Shown in pieces: positions 33,502-43,434 of a stretch of 64,000 nucleotides of DNA. A program made the translations under genes and the position numbers. The DNA comes from Branchiostoma floridae. Lineage: Eukaryota > Chordata > Leptocardii > Amphioxiformes > Branchiostomatidae. The number at the start of each line of letters is the position of its first letter. Within the stretch, counting starts at the first letter, position 1. The stretch covers positions 30,508,859-30,572,858 of the forward strand of contig NC_049979.1 in the NCBI RefSeq assembly GCF_000003815.2. The letters run 5' to 3'. Under the pieces are notes generated by a model that did no database searches, was not told the origin of the DNA, and saw only the letters and a program-made list of their open reading frames with translations.

Positions 33502-36500
33502 GGTCTATCATTAGTGATATGGTAGGAGTTATGACAAAGACTATTTTATTGTTGAGAAATGAAAAGAATTTATGAATATGCCCCTTGCCTGCTCCAGTTG
33601 GCCAGTACATGTAACAATCTCTCCTGTCAATAAGGCACTGAATAACTTCTAACTGTCCTCGTTTAAAAGAATCATATCCAAAGAACTGTTTGTTGAGCCT
33701 TTGATATTTTTGCATTGTTGCAGATTCTATCGATAAAGGTTCGCTCAGGGTGTCTGTTAAAGTTAGTATAACTTCATCTTTACCTGGGTGTTTGACTTCT
33801 ATACTCGACAATGTGTTTTCCTGTACCAGTAATTCTGACTCACAAAGCCCCCCATTATCTGTTTTATCTCGGTCATTGTTAATTTGTGTACTTGTCCTTT
33901 CCTTAGGATTCTGAAGAGCTTGACAAAGCTCTTCATCTGATATAAAGCTCTCAAACCCTGAAGGTTGGATGACCCAATACTGTTGCCAAGAACTCTCAGT
34001 ATTTAAATTCATACGGGAAAACAACCATTCAATAAATTCTAACAGCTGCTCTTGTATGTTTTCTCGTGTCACCTTCTGTACAATTAAAACACCTTCCCCT
34101 TTACCCCCATGCTGAGAACTGACTTTATGTGTGTCAATGTAAACTACTTTCCAGGTTTCCTCTGAGACAGCTAAAATTGAAAGGCAGCATGAGTAGGGCT
34201 CACACTGATAAATGCCCAGAGTTGTTTTTCCAGTTGAGATTAAAAGACCTTTCATAGTATTGAACATGGCCATCTTTGCGGCTTGGACATCTGTGCCTTC
34301 ATTGATATTTAGCTGAAGTTCCGCCTTATATTCAACGGGTAATTGCCCGCTCCTTGCCAAAAGGTCAAGAGCTTCATCAACACTGTAGAAATTGCCTGAC
34401 TCTCTATAATTATTGAATGTAGCAGGAGCACAAATAATTTTGTCACAGATCTCAAAAGCAAGTTCTTTTAAAGACATTTCATTGATTCTACAGAAGCCAT
34501 CAAGGGTAATAGCTAACAGTGCTGCAAGAATGGTGCAAGCATTTGTAGCAGTGAATGTTGTTAAAAGCTTTTCAGCACTTTCTTCTGATGGATTCTTTAC
34601 CAACTTGATCACTTCTTGCCATATGTTGGCATTTCGTGTTATGTATGATGGCAGTGACTCTATCATAAATCTTTCAGCAATCCCCTGGTGATGAGCAATC
34701 ATGATATTGCTGATTATCTCCTCTAAGCTACTTTGACTACAGGACAAATCAGTGACTTTGAGTTTCATGTCTTTGTCAATACGATACTTGTTGGTTATAA
34801 CATTTCCTGTCTGTTGCTTTGATACAGTAGATACTTCATCCAAAATATCAGTAGATACTTCATCTAAGATACCAGTAGATACCCCATCTAAGATACTGGT
34901 AGATACTTCATCTGAAATACCAGAAGGGACTTCATCTGAAGAACCAGTAGGGACTTCATCTGAAATACCAGTAGATACCCCATCTAAGATACTGGTAGAT
35001 ACTATATCTGAAGAACCAGTAGGGACTTCATCTAAAATATCAGTAGATACCCCATCTAAGATACTGGTAGATACTATATCTGAAGAACCAGTAGGGACTT
35101 CATCTAAAATATCAGTAGATACTTCATCTAAGATACCAGTAGATACCCCATCTAAAATACTGGTAGATACTTCATCTGAAATACCAGTAGATACTTCATC
35201 TGAAATACCAGTAGGGACTTCATCTGAAATACCAGTAGGGACTTCATCTGAAATACCAGTAGGGACTTCATCTGAAATACCAGTAGGGACTTCATCTGAA
35301 ATGCCAACAGAAGTAGAAATTTCAACCGGGATATGTCCTGTAGAAACATTGTCTACATTAGAACCATTGTCTACCAAACTTACAGTAGAAGTGGAAATTT
35401 CATCCAAGATACATTTCATTGTTGTAACCACCTGTTCAGAGTTTGGTCTTTTGGTAGGACATTGATCCCACCCTTCCTTTATCAACTTGTAGAGTTGGTC
35501 TTTCACTGTGCTGGTTATTCCATAAATTTCGTCTGGCAATAAAGGCCTACTCCCATTTTGGGCTTTTTCAGGAATGAAAATAGGTCTATTAACCACACCT
35601 TCCCACGGATGCATTCTTTCCGGACAGAGTACTTCAACAAAATATATTGATAAGCTATAGATGTCGCTTGCCTTTGTAGGTAGGACTGGTGATGAGTTTG
35701 CTGTTGTTTCTTGGGTCTCTGGAGCTGCAAAGCACAGTGTTCCTCTGCACTTCCTACTGGAATCTTGTGATGACATGCTTGACCCAATACTCATACCAGC
35801 GTTGTACAGAGCTTGCCCAAAGTCTGCAATCTAGTATGGAATAATGTACAATGATGTTTGATGTGATGTATAATGATAAGCAGTCACTTTTCACTTGTGG
35901 TGGTATTGGTGGTTCATGTCCCTAAATATACAACCAGTACAAAACAGCCACACAACTGACTCATACACATAAGTAATAAAGCTTCACAAAACAATACAAT
36001 TATTGTTCTCAAATGTTTGTTGAGTAGAAGACCAGCCATAGGAAAAACATCGTAAGCATCACCACCGTTTTTTTTTACCCAGGGAGTTAAGGTGGCAGAC
36101 GAGCGTTCGCCCCAAAGATTTGTTACACGACAAAAACACGACCTGAGTTGTGATAGATTCAGCCCTCCTAGCGGGAGACAAGAAACATACACAATCACAA
36201 TTCTACTGTCAAAAGAAAGCTAATATATCATAGAATTAGAATTTTCATTCATGTTTATCTAAATTGGTCACCAGCTTCCGAAGAGAGCAAATTACAAAAG
36301 CGTGTCAAGTTAGGGCGCACTGTCTAACGCAGCTCAAAATCGGAAGTTATATTCACGATAACGTCCACAGCGTTTGCCTGTTGTAACACGGAGGGTGAAG
36401 TGTTCATGAACCATATGAATTCATTCCTTATCCAAGTATAGTTTTTAGATGAATGTGTTTTAAAGATTCATTGATCAAAACATGACCACTCTTTGGCAAC

Positions 36501-39500
36501 TAGTGATGGAGCGCCATGAGTTTGAGCACGTAAAAAAGCGTAGCATCTTAGAGCAACCCCCGTTATATTTGACAGAGTTACTGCCAAAAAAAATCAACAG
36601 CTGCTACTTACCTTCACAACTATATCGTCTAGGGCCTTGGTACCTCCAAGAAGAAAGTTGGCACTTTTCACATCACAATGTATGATGTTGTGTTGATGAA
36701 GATAATCCAATCCCTCTGATGACTGTTTCATAATTTTTGCTCGAATGGACCATGGAAGTTCGTCACCTATTTGTTTAAGAAGTCCATCCACGGAATGGAG
36801 GACATGAGTTTCCCCTTCGATATCTACTTGCTTTTCAAGGTATTCCAACACAATGTTTGTACCAAAAACCCCAATGAATTTAACAACATTCTTGTGGTCT
36901 AAATCTCTGAATGCTTTTTCTTCATTTTTAATGTATCTTTTGACTCGTTTGGGGATTTGTCCAGCAAAAGATTTTATGGCAACAGCTTGACCATTGTAAA
37001 TGCCTTTGTAAACAAAACAGCTTTGTCCATTTGCAAAGGGGGGACTTTTCTTGTACAATCCAGGTGACAATTCTTCCATCACATCCCCTCCACATTGCAA
37101 GTTTATTCGCTTTTTGAAACCTGTGAGATAAGGAAATGGATGACAATAAATGGCAAAATCCTACTTAAAACATAAATATTTCAAGTTCAAACAAAACATA
37201 AAGAGCAAGGGAAAACAAACCAATAACATTGTTAAGAAGAAAGGCTCAACATGACACCGGACAATTTGGGGTGTGTTACTTTTTGATCATTTCTTCTGAA
37301 AGTATGGTATTATGTCACTAGTTTTATCATTAATTTCTTCATACAAAACAGCTTTTACCATGAAAAAACTAGCATACTTATTGAGTAAAAAACAAGTTAA
37401 GTTGGCATGAAACATATAGTCACAGACTGATTGGTTTATGTATAATTGTATTAACGAGTCAATAACTTACCATGTCGGAACTTTCTTTTTGACTGCTTTA
37501 CTTTTGTCCTTTTCCCCAACCCGTCATCAGCTATTTCCTGTAGTTGCAAGAGTTGATTTATACCTAATTAGCAACGAAATGCATGTTATGCACCATAGTA
37601 AAGACTTAGCATATAAAGGAAATGGGTAATTATTAAGCGGAGTATTCAGGTTATTATTGATGATAAAAAATTATACATTAATAAGACAGAATCTGATACG
37701 GATATATAGTGGGTTGACAGACACCCTAAGGCTGTCTGTACTGAATTTGATATTCATGTGGCCAACGTCTGAGCTTTACAATGAGAGAAGTGGGTAAATT
37801 CTGAAAGAATCCTGAACATGCACGTAAATGGCATTAACCAATTATTCTTCCTGATGTGGAATCTATGCACTATTTACGCTTTCGTTATATATTTAATATT
37901 GCACCACAAGTTGTACATACATGTAGTGGGTGTAACATCTTTATTCATCTACTTATAATATATATATATATAGTTGAAAATAATGAAATGACATGTAAGC
38001 AGAACCAGACATGTGTGTAACATTACCTCTGTTTGTTTTTTTCTGATCCCTCTTGAAGTTCTCTTGCCCTTGAAGGGACTCCTTGTAGTAGCCCCGACAT
38101 CTCCCCTTTCATCTGTGCCAACATCTCTTTTCTGTTGACAGTCATATGTTTTGGACAAGGTTTTAAAAAATTGTGCATTACAACTGTACTTTCCGTGATC
38201 TCCTGTTAAGGAAAACCCTTGAACAGGAAGAAGATAGAGTAATCACCACCCGATCTACTGAGAAAACTGTTCAGGTAGAATGCATGCATCTCATGTAACA
38301 TATTCAATCAGTCAATGTGAGCACAGGGATATCAAAAGATTAGCAATTACATGTATCCATTCAAGATGGAAACAGTTTTGACCTCAGACGCTACAACGAA
38401 AATTTGGACTTTTTTAGAAAATACCAGGGAGTTCATTTGAGCTAACCTACTTGCTGTTGATATCTATTAAGACTATTGGTGATGTAACTTAAGTCCGAAA
38501 AGGTGGTGTGAAAGAAAGCGAGTCAGTACATACCTCCAATGATGGTATATGAAGATGGTAGGATGGCTGCCTACTGCACAGCTTGCTTCTCTTTCCTCTT
38601 TTCTTTGTTGTGTGCTTGGTTGTGTTCAGATAAGGTAGGATCTCTTGCTGTGTACAACAATATCAACATTTATTTTTTTTATTACACTGTACAATAAGGT
38701 TGCTGTGGTGTAATCAGAAGGTTGTGGCTTAAATTACTGTTTAAAAAACACAAAAGAAGGCTTAAGATCTAATATGTGGTCAAAAAGGGCTCTCCCCCCC
38801 CCCAAAAAAAAAAACACTCACCCCCCGTGTGAGGTCATCAACCCTTTCAGTCTGGTCTTTGTTTTGAAGCAATCATTTAAGAATTATCAGTACTTCACCT
38901 GCAAATGCATGATACTACCTACATGTATTTTCATATATACAAGTCTTTACCTCTTCTTCCCTCAGTACATTGAAAATGTTTGGTGTTGTTGGGATCTCAA
39001 GGCAGCCACAGAAGCTGGAGACTGTCTGCACATCTTCAGGAAGACAGTGTGTATACAGGCTGTCTTCCCACCAGTTGTCTGTGGTGCTGTCTCCCAACAC
39101 ATGTATAGGTGCCTCGGGGCTGTGAGTGACACTGGGACGGTGTTGAATCTGAAATCGATAACAAATAGGTTCAGAATAAGTATCATATATAGCAATTCTC
39201 CTATCATACTCTTCATAGACATTTCTTTTAATTCAAATCCATACAAATGTATGTACATGTATGACGACAGGCATTGAGTCAAAGTGGTATTAGACCATAC
39301 ATGTACTAATACCTGTCATGATGAAATATCTATGGTGTGTCTATAACTCAATAATGACAATGACTGGTTGTACTTCACACACTGCGTGTGGTGGTGTTGC
39401 TGTTGCAGTCTTACATGTAGAAAAGGTCCCAAAGTCAAAGTATCTACCTGGCTCCGATGTGAAGCAATACCTTAAGCCCAAGACTGTCACCTAAACTAGG

Positions 39501-42500
39501 CTGTTGTAGATACATTTGTACCTGAGTGTATAAAGAGCAATACTATTCAGATATCTATAACCTAATGAGATTTATAACCTAATGACATTAAAAATTAGAG
39601 CAGGGCAATTAAACCATGATTGTCCCAATGGCTCAATTCTTCGCTACACCAATCACTCCCAAACGTTGCAGTCCATCTCATATTGGTACAACTGCTATAG
39701 GCTAACGGTTTTCCCTCGGACCATCAGAGAGTGGAATGAACTTGAGCCTGGTGTGGCGGAGGCAGGGTCTCTCTCCCAGGTCAAAACTGAACTGGGTAGG
39801 AACCTGCTGCGTTGAGCCAACCCCACACTTTCTCGACATATGTAATACTAGCACACTTACATATGTAATTCACTTGTCCTGTCAATTGCACACACGAAAT
39901 CAGTTATTCTAACTTCCTTAGCATTTTTCTTTTATTTTCCCTTATCTATTTGTACTGGATGTTTGTTTTGTGACTAACCCATGCGCAACTGTCAGGAGGC
40001 TAGCTAGGCAACTGCAGCACAAAAGGAAAAGCGCTGTCATGACCTATCAGTTATCAATAGTTTTTGACATTACCTTCTCATCAATCCCCAAGCTGACAAA
40101 ATGGGTTTCTGATATGTGTCCCAGTAGGATGGGACGTCCAATATCCCTCCTGGGAGACATCCATGACGGTTGTATTTTGGTGAGGTACTCATCTCGCAAA
40201 GTCTACAGTACAACAAACAAACAAACAAGAACACAATGAATAAATGCACTTTGATAACCATGATCATATTAACTTGACATGATTCAATGTCTGTGTATGT
40301 GTTATTAACAAGACAATGTCAACTCTACATAGTACATTAAAAAACCCAAACTGTTGTCCCAAGAGTGTCAATTAAAGGAATATGCAGATGAAATTTTAAA
40401 AAATTACCGAAGAGCTCCTGACGATGAGGATGGACACCTGAAATGTGTTCGCCAGAGCACAAAGGGTGAGATGGTCACCCCATTCTCCATTTCTTGCCAT
40501 CTTAAGCAAGTATTGATCCCAGTCTTCTGCGACAAACTCCGTCCAATCAACTCCAGAACCGGGCTATAGAAATGATAATTTGGAAGTGATATTATCAAGT
40601 TATGTTTTAATGGCTAGGGTACTGTGGTGTAACGCTAGTTCACCTTTATCCGTTGGGTAACCTATATCCGTTGCTTTTAAAAACAGGGTATTTGGGATAT
40701 CACACCTACGGACGTTAGTTCCAAATTGCCAAGTTTTTAGGATATTGCAGTTTAAAACTACCACCCGTCGACTTGATGTGCCTAAATACCTTGTTTTTAA
40801 AAAGCAACGGATATTGGTTACCCAACGAATAAAGGTGAACTAGCGTTACATGGCTTCATTACTATAGTTTATTTTCTAGCTATATTTCCTCTACAATCAC
40901 TTTGTTCAGAATGTGGTTAACAATCTAAAGATGATTCCTTGTTTTAGACAAAAAAAACTATAAGATGGCATTAGCTATTAAAACAGTAATTAAAGGGGAA
41001 AGAAATAAACACGAGTAAAACATGATTATGCCACACCAATTTAATTTTTTGGTTCATATATTCAGACAAAAATATAGCAAGAGGACCTCCTAAAACTAGA
41101 TGGTAGGGAGGAAAACTTGAATATGACTGTATTCACCCCATAAAGCACCACTAAAAAGGCACAAACCTGGTCCTCATGCTTTGTTTTCATTATGTTTTTC
41201 CAGTGAAGCATATTTTTTTATTGTGTTTTTAGTTTTTTAAATCCGTGAACCAACAAATTAAATTGGTGTGGCCTAATATGATATTAAAAAGAAAAAAAAA
41301 GAAAAAGAATAGACTCACCAACCGACGATTGGCTCTTAGATATGAGACTGCCATCTCTCTTACATGCTTGACTGTCAAGCTGCCTCTCACTTTGCCGAGC
41401 AGTTTCAGTTGGTCGGCAAATGCTGCGAATTGGCAGTTCCCATCTCCTAGGATTCCATTCCTCACCACCATATTCTCCTGGCGAAGGTTAGCCAGTAGCT
41501 GCCTCAGGTGCGCATCATAGCTTGGTTCAGCTGTTGAATTAAAAATCCACATTACATCCTTTTTACATTGGTTTACGTTTAGCATTTCTGGTCAAAACCC
41601 AGTTTGTATGGACGAGAAAACATTAAATCTATCTGCTTTTCTAGTGAAACTTTATACTTTTCTAGGATTGGACTGATAAGTCAGAACAACAACATGATAT
41701 GCTTTTTTATTGAAACTACATGTAGTTATTTCACTCCACCATCCTTCTAAAGTGATGTATGCCAAAATTGCGGAAAAAAAACTCTGCAGGCATATGGCAC
41801 AGGCATTTCCATAGCAGCTTTCAGGTCATTTGGCTCCATAGTAGAGGAGCCAGAAAGAAGAAAAAAACTTAAAACTTTTCAAGTGATGTATAAAAACAGC
41901 GTTGAATAGCCCCACATGCATATGTCCAAAGAGGGGCCATTGTGCGGCATTGTTGCTTGGGGAAGTCTGTGTAACATAAACTCCGCTGTCCAGGGCTGTA
42001 ACTGGCCCTCCTTCTTCTTGGGTGCGGCAATGTAGTACGTGCCAATAAGAAGCGCAATTAAATCAGGCTGGGGAAGGAGGTGGAGTAAAATATTGGTATA
42101 TTTGCTCATAAGCAAATATCCCTGCCTTTCTAGTTGCTAATTACTTACATTTTGGGGCCGACTACTTTTGAGCATAACCACACCTACCCCACCAACTTAT
42201 TGCCTGCTACTGCAGTGCTAGACCTCTACTTTTAATATTTTGGACAACCCCGCCATGGGAAACTTGAAAATGCCAGGAACATGACAGAACAAGGGCTTTT
42301 AATAAAGATGATAAGATGTAAGCTGCTGTTGGTATTCACTAGAATTGTATTGCCATGATCCTCTGTGGAGACTGCCAAAAATTGTAAAGAAGAACACGTT
42401 AAATTTCATCTGGTAATTCTGGTTTGTATTTATATTCTAGGCCGCACCATTTTAATTTCTTGGTTCTCGGATTTTTTCAGAAAAATATTGGGGGTCGGTC

Positions 42501-43044
42501 GGGCAAAAAAAATAAAATAAAATTTTGCAAAAAGTCTGGGGTGAACATATGAGGCTTATATAACACAAAAAAACAAGGTCAGTAGGTACAATCTTTTTAT
42601 TTGATACCACTGTTCTGAATAAAGGGAATTGTTCTTATATTGAAATTATGTGTGTTGCATTTACTCATTTTCAAATACTACTATTACCATAATGTAAACC
42701 CATATGATTTTTCTTGGGACAATTTTTTTTCCAAATCGTTAAAAAATGTGTCGGGAAATCTGAGAACCAAGAAATTAAATTGGTGTGGCGCTAATTATAC
42801 AATAAAGCACAATCTTAAAAGAATCCTGCTTGGTGTTACCTTGTATATAACGTTTAAATCATACTCAAGACTGATAGTGATATAGTTAACACGTTACTTC
42901 CCCACCATTAGTTATAGCAGAATATATGTAACATTTTATACCTAAGCTATTGATGACATTCCTATGGTGTCTCACTGACATGTGCTGCTTCAGCATGAAG
43001 AGGGTGGGGAACATACTGCCACAAACATCACACAGGCTCGAATC
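28897..43044 (-). CDS. giant multidomain cargo gene: ZnF-OTU-kinase-RecQ-DDE
   Basis: A chain of minus-strand exons: 43044-42942, 41530-41319, 40563-40408, 40202-40074, 39148-38951, 38647-38534, 38202-38027, 37563-37471, 37120-36612 and 35830-28897. Junction phases agree throughout except between 38027 (phase 2) and 37563 (needs phase 1), where an exon is probably missed or two genes abut. The last exon has a one-base frameshift near 33500. Domains in order: C2H2 finger, OTU protease, basic linkers, protein kinase, 8-residue repeats, possible second cysteine peptidase, RecQ helicase with RQC, WRKY/FLYWCH-like finger, MULE-like DDE, unassigned C-terminus. I know of no family with this order. 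Upstream exons probably exist towards 53 kb. Confidence 0.7.
33491..35830 (-). CDS. cargo gene last exon, part 1: kinase C-lobe, repeats, peptidase-like domain, helicase start
   Basis: The acceptor CATACTAG|ATT opens with IADFGQA (DFG motif). Then come RGTLCFAAPE (APE motif), DIYSLSIYF and GWDQCPTKRP, completing the kinase. Counting residues from MSIG at 35794: 20 tandem 8-residue repeats at about 165-324; a domain at about 345-640 with NACTILAALLA (Cys 420) and YIDTHK...GGKGEGVLIV (His 556), which resembles papain-like peptidases with a Cys block and a D-x-H block (weak inference); and the RecQ start with FFGYDSFKRGQ (motif 0), YWPTGAGKG (Walker A) and SLMIDQ. A premature TAA at 33493-33491 follows a one-base frameshift. 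Confidence 0.85.
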   Translation of the reverse strand: MADFGQALYNAGMSIGSSMSSQDSSRKCRGTLCFAAPETQETTANSSPVLPTKASDIYSLSIYFVEVLCPERMHPWEGVVNRPIFIPEKAQNGSRPLLPDEIYGITSTVKDQLYKLIKEGWDQCPTKRPNSEQVVTTMKCILDEISTSTVSLVDNGSNVDNVSTGHIPVEISTSVGISDEVPTGISDEVPTGISDEVPTGISDEVPTGISDEVSTGISDEVSTSILDGVSTGILDEVSTDILDEVPTGSSDIVSTSILDGVSTDILDEVPTGSSDIVSTSILDGVSTGISDEVPTGSSDEVPSGISDEVSTSILDGVSTGILDEVSTDILDEVSTVSKQQTGNVITNKYRIDKDMKLKVTDLSCSQSSLEEIISNIMIAHHQGIAERFMIESLPSYITRNANIWQEVIKLVKNPSEESAEKLLTTFTATNACTILAALLAITLDGFCRINEMSLKELAFEICDKIICAPATFNNYRESGNFYSVDEALDLLARSGQLPVEYKAELQLNINEGTDVQAAKMAMFNTMKGLLISTGKTTLGIYQCEPYSCCLSILAVSEETWKVVYIDTHKVSSQHGGKGEGVLIVQKVTRENIQEQLLEFIEWLFSRMNLNTESSWQQYWVIQPSGFESFISDEELCQALQNPKERTSTQINNDRDKTDNGGLCESELLVQENTLSSIEVKHPGKDEVILTLTDTLSEPLSIESATMQKYQRLNKQFFGYDSFKRGQLEVIQCLIDRRDCYMYWPTGAGKGHIHKFFSFLNNKIVFVITPTISLMIDQCK
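33493..33502 (-). other. single-base frameshift in the RecQ helicase
   Basis: The upstream frame reads SLMIDQ then Cys-Lys-stop. Skipping one base at about 33499 continues as VSNLHLPQRLSACFLGSAQK, which has the same spacing as E. coli RecQ between DQ and the following Ser-containing motif (13 residues). A 24-base intron (GTAAGT...CACAG) would give the wrong frame, and a 34-base one would delete conserved residues, so a frameshift or base error is the better reading. Confidence 0.85.
34818..35310 (-). repeat. in-frame 24-bp coding tandem repeat (20 units)
   Basis: Twenty 8-residue units with consensus ISDEVPTG and variants such as ILDGVSTG and SSDIVSTS. All units are whole multiples of three bases, so the frame is preserved. 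The long plus-strand frame across this stretch is a shadow of the repeat. Confidence 0.9.
36378..36555. repeat. dispersed repeat, second copy at 51165-51350
   Basis: The two copies share TTGTAACACGGAGG, GTTCATGAACC/GTTCATAAACC, TTATCCAAGTAT, CTCT(T/C)TG(G/A)CAACTA and AGCGCCA in the same order and orientation. This copy lies in the kinase intron of the cargo gene. Confidence 0.65.
36612..37120 (-). CDS. cargo gene exon: protein kinase N-lobe to catalytic loop
   Basis: 169 codons. The glycine loop is degenerate (NGQSCFVYKG), VAIKSF carries the ATP-binding Lys, EEKAFRDLDHKNVVKFIG the helix-C Glu, and HCDVKSANFLL the catalytic Asp and metal-binding Asn (HCD in place of HRD). The exon ends ...DDIVVK|GTAAGT in phase 0, directly before the DFG motif in the next exon. 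The fold looks like a TKL/RIPK-type Ser/Thr kinase; substrate unknown. Confidence 0.85.
37471..37563 (-). CDS. cargo gene exon preceding the kinase
   Basis: About 31 codons between GCTAATTAG|GTATAA and GACATG|GTAAGT, reading INQLLQLQEIADDGLGKRTK then KQSKRKFRH. Only the frame entered with two bases is open, and its exit phase matches the kinase exon exactly. Confidence 0.6.
38027..38202 (-). CDS. cargo gene exon: charged linker, phase uncertain
   Basis: In phase with its 5' neighbour the exon reads EITESTVVMHNFLKPCPKH... and KEMLAQMKGEMSGLLQG, exiting at CAGAG|GTAATG in phase 2. A second frame is also open (HGKYSCNAQFF...), entered from an alternative acceptor 17 bases upstream. Neither frame exits in the phase needed by the 37563-37471 exon, so another exon or an alternative splice must lie between, or the gene divides here. 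Confidence 0.45.
38534..38647 (-). CDS. cargo gene exon: short basic linker
   Basis: 38 codons between TACACAG|CAAGAG and GGAG|GTATGT, rich in Lys/Arg (KHTTKKRGKRSK), a possible nuclear localisation signal. Phase 0 on both sides; only this frame is open. Confidence 0.55.
38951..39148 (-). CDS. cargo gene exon: linker after the OTU domain
   Basis: 66 codons, phase 0 in and out (GATTTCAG|ATT and GAAGAG|GTAAAG). It contains HVLGDSTTDNWWEDSLYTHC and SSFCGCLEIPTTPNIFNVL. I recognise no domain. The acceptor and donor are good and the phases match both neighbours. Confidence 0.6.
39582..39815 (+). mobile_element. LINE ORF2 C-terminal fragment
   Basis: The 77-codon plus-strand frame ends with YRLTVFPRTIREWNELEPGV, matching the widespread YxNSFFPRTIxxWN-LP tail of Jockey/CR1-like LINE proteins, and stops after LGRNLLR. 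It lies antisense in an intron of the cargo gene. Upstream domains are missing. Confidence 0.75.
40074..40202 (-). CDS. cargo gene exon: OTU protease C-terminal part with catalytic His
   Basis: 43 codons ending GRPILLGHISETHFVSLG. The ETHFVSL block matches the final OTU strand, where the catalytic His is usually H-Y/F. With the preceding two exons this completes the Asp/Cys...His set, so the protease looks intact. Confidence 0.8.
40408..40563 (-). CDS. cargo gene exon: OTU protease middle part
   Basis: 52 codons between TTCTATAG|CCC and TTCG|GTAATT. It reads W-x-E-F ... EDWDQYLLKMARNGEWGDHL, then TLCALANTFQVSILIV. The WGD-H-x-x-L-x-A-x-A block and the following beta strand are characteristic of OTU domains. 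Phase 0 on both sides. Confidence 0.85.
40629..40850. mobile_element. MITE with TIRs of about 65 bp
   Basis: TGTAACGCTAGTTCACCTTT and AAAGGTGAACTAGCGTTACA are exact inverted termini; the arms continue with CCGTTGGGTAACC / GGTTACCCAACG and GCTTTTAAAAACAGGGTATTT / AAATACCTTGTTTTTAAAAAGC (in pieces). It lies in the intron upstream of the 40563 exon. Confidence 0.88.
41033..41275. mobile_element. MITE, family A copy 1
   Basis: The termini are GCCACACCAATTTAATTTTT and AAATTAAATTGGTGTGGC, then TGGTTCA / TGAACCA. A second member of the same family lies at 42441-42791. Confidence 0.8.
41319..41530 (-). CDS. cargo gene exon: OTU protease N-terminal part with catalytic Cys
   Basis: The exon carries GILGDGNCQFAAFADQL, the OTU signature (GDGNC-x-F-x-A-x-x-D-x-L) with the catalytic Asp and Cys. 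OTU proteins hydrolyse ubiquitin or ubiquitin-like conjugates. It exits after NRRL|GTGAGT in phase 0. The frame runs on into a poly-Phe string only because intron sequence is pyrimidine/purine biased. Confidence 0.85.
41940..42125. repeat. dispersed repeat with GTTGCTTGGGGAAG and CTGTGTAACA blocks
   Basis: It shares GTTGCTTGGGGAAG and the GGAGGTGGAGT...CATAAGCAAAT block with 28784-28850, and GTCTGTGTAACA(T/C)AAACTC(T/C)GCTGTCC with 46340 and (inverted) 47215-47250. An old interspersed element, internal structure unclear. Confidence 0.55.
42441..42791. mobile_element. MITE, family A copy 2
   Basis: The termini are GCCGCACCATTTTAATTTCT and GAAATTAAATTGGTGTGGC, followed inward by TTGGTTCTCGGATTT / AAATCTGAGAACCAA. 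Confidence 0.8.
42942..43044 (-). CDS. cargo gene exon: C2H2 zinc finger
   Basis: CCAATAG|GATTCG acceptor and TTAG|GTATAA donor bound 34 codons with CDVCGSMFPTLFMLKQHMSVRH, a C-X2-C-X12-H-X4-H finger (cited by pattern; the key residues are the two Cys of CDVC and the His of QH and RH). It ends in phase 1 and joins the OTU exon to complete an Ala codon. Nucleic-acid binding is the likely role. Confidence 0.7.
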
Positions 43045-43434
43045 CTATTGGAAATGAAATAAAAAAAGAGAAAGTTAATTCACATAGGGATGGGATGGGA
43101 TAGGTCATTTCTGTTCATTTTAAGGGCTTTTTGGGCACGGATGTCTTACCTGGGCAATGGCCAGGCTTCAGGTGTGTCTGGGACTCAATAATGACTGATT
43201 GTATTTCACACACTGCATGTGGTGGTGTCGCTGTTACAGTCTCTAATAAAGAAAACGGTCCCAAACTTCGCGCTGCTAACGGCAGCCTCCTTTTCAGTTC
43301 AGACTGGGAAGGAGTTGTGAAACGCCACTTGGCAGAAAGGTGGCCCAGAATGTGTCCTAGAGAATAGGCTATTTCATGTTCCGTGGCGCAGCCGTTATTG
43401 TTCCTTTCTGAACGATTTTCGGGTTGACGGCGGC

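Noticed and set aside
34752-35465. 237-codon plus-strand frame with VDTSSKIPVDTPSK-like repeats
   Set aside because: It is the antisense shadow of the 24-bp repeat in the cargo gene; the minus strand has the kinase and helicase motifs.
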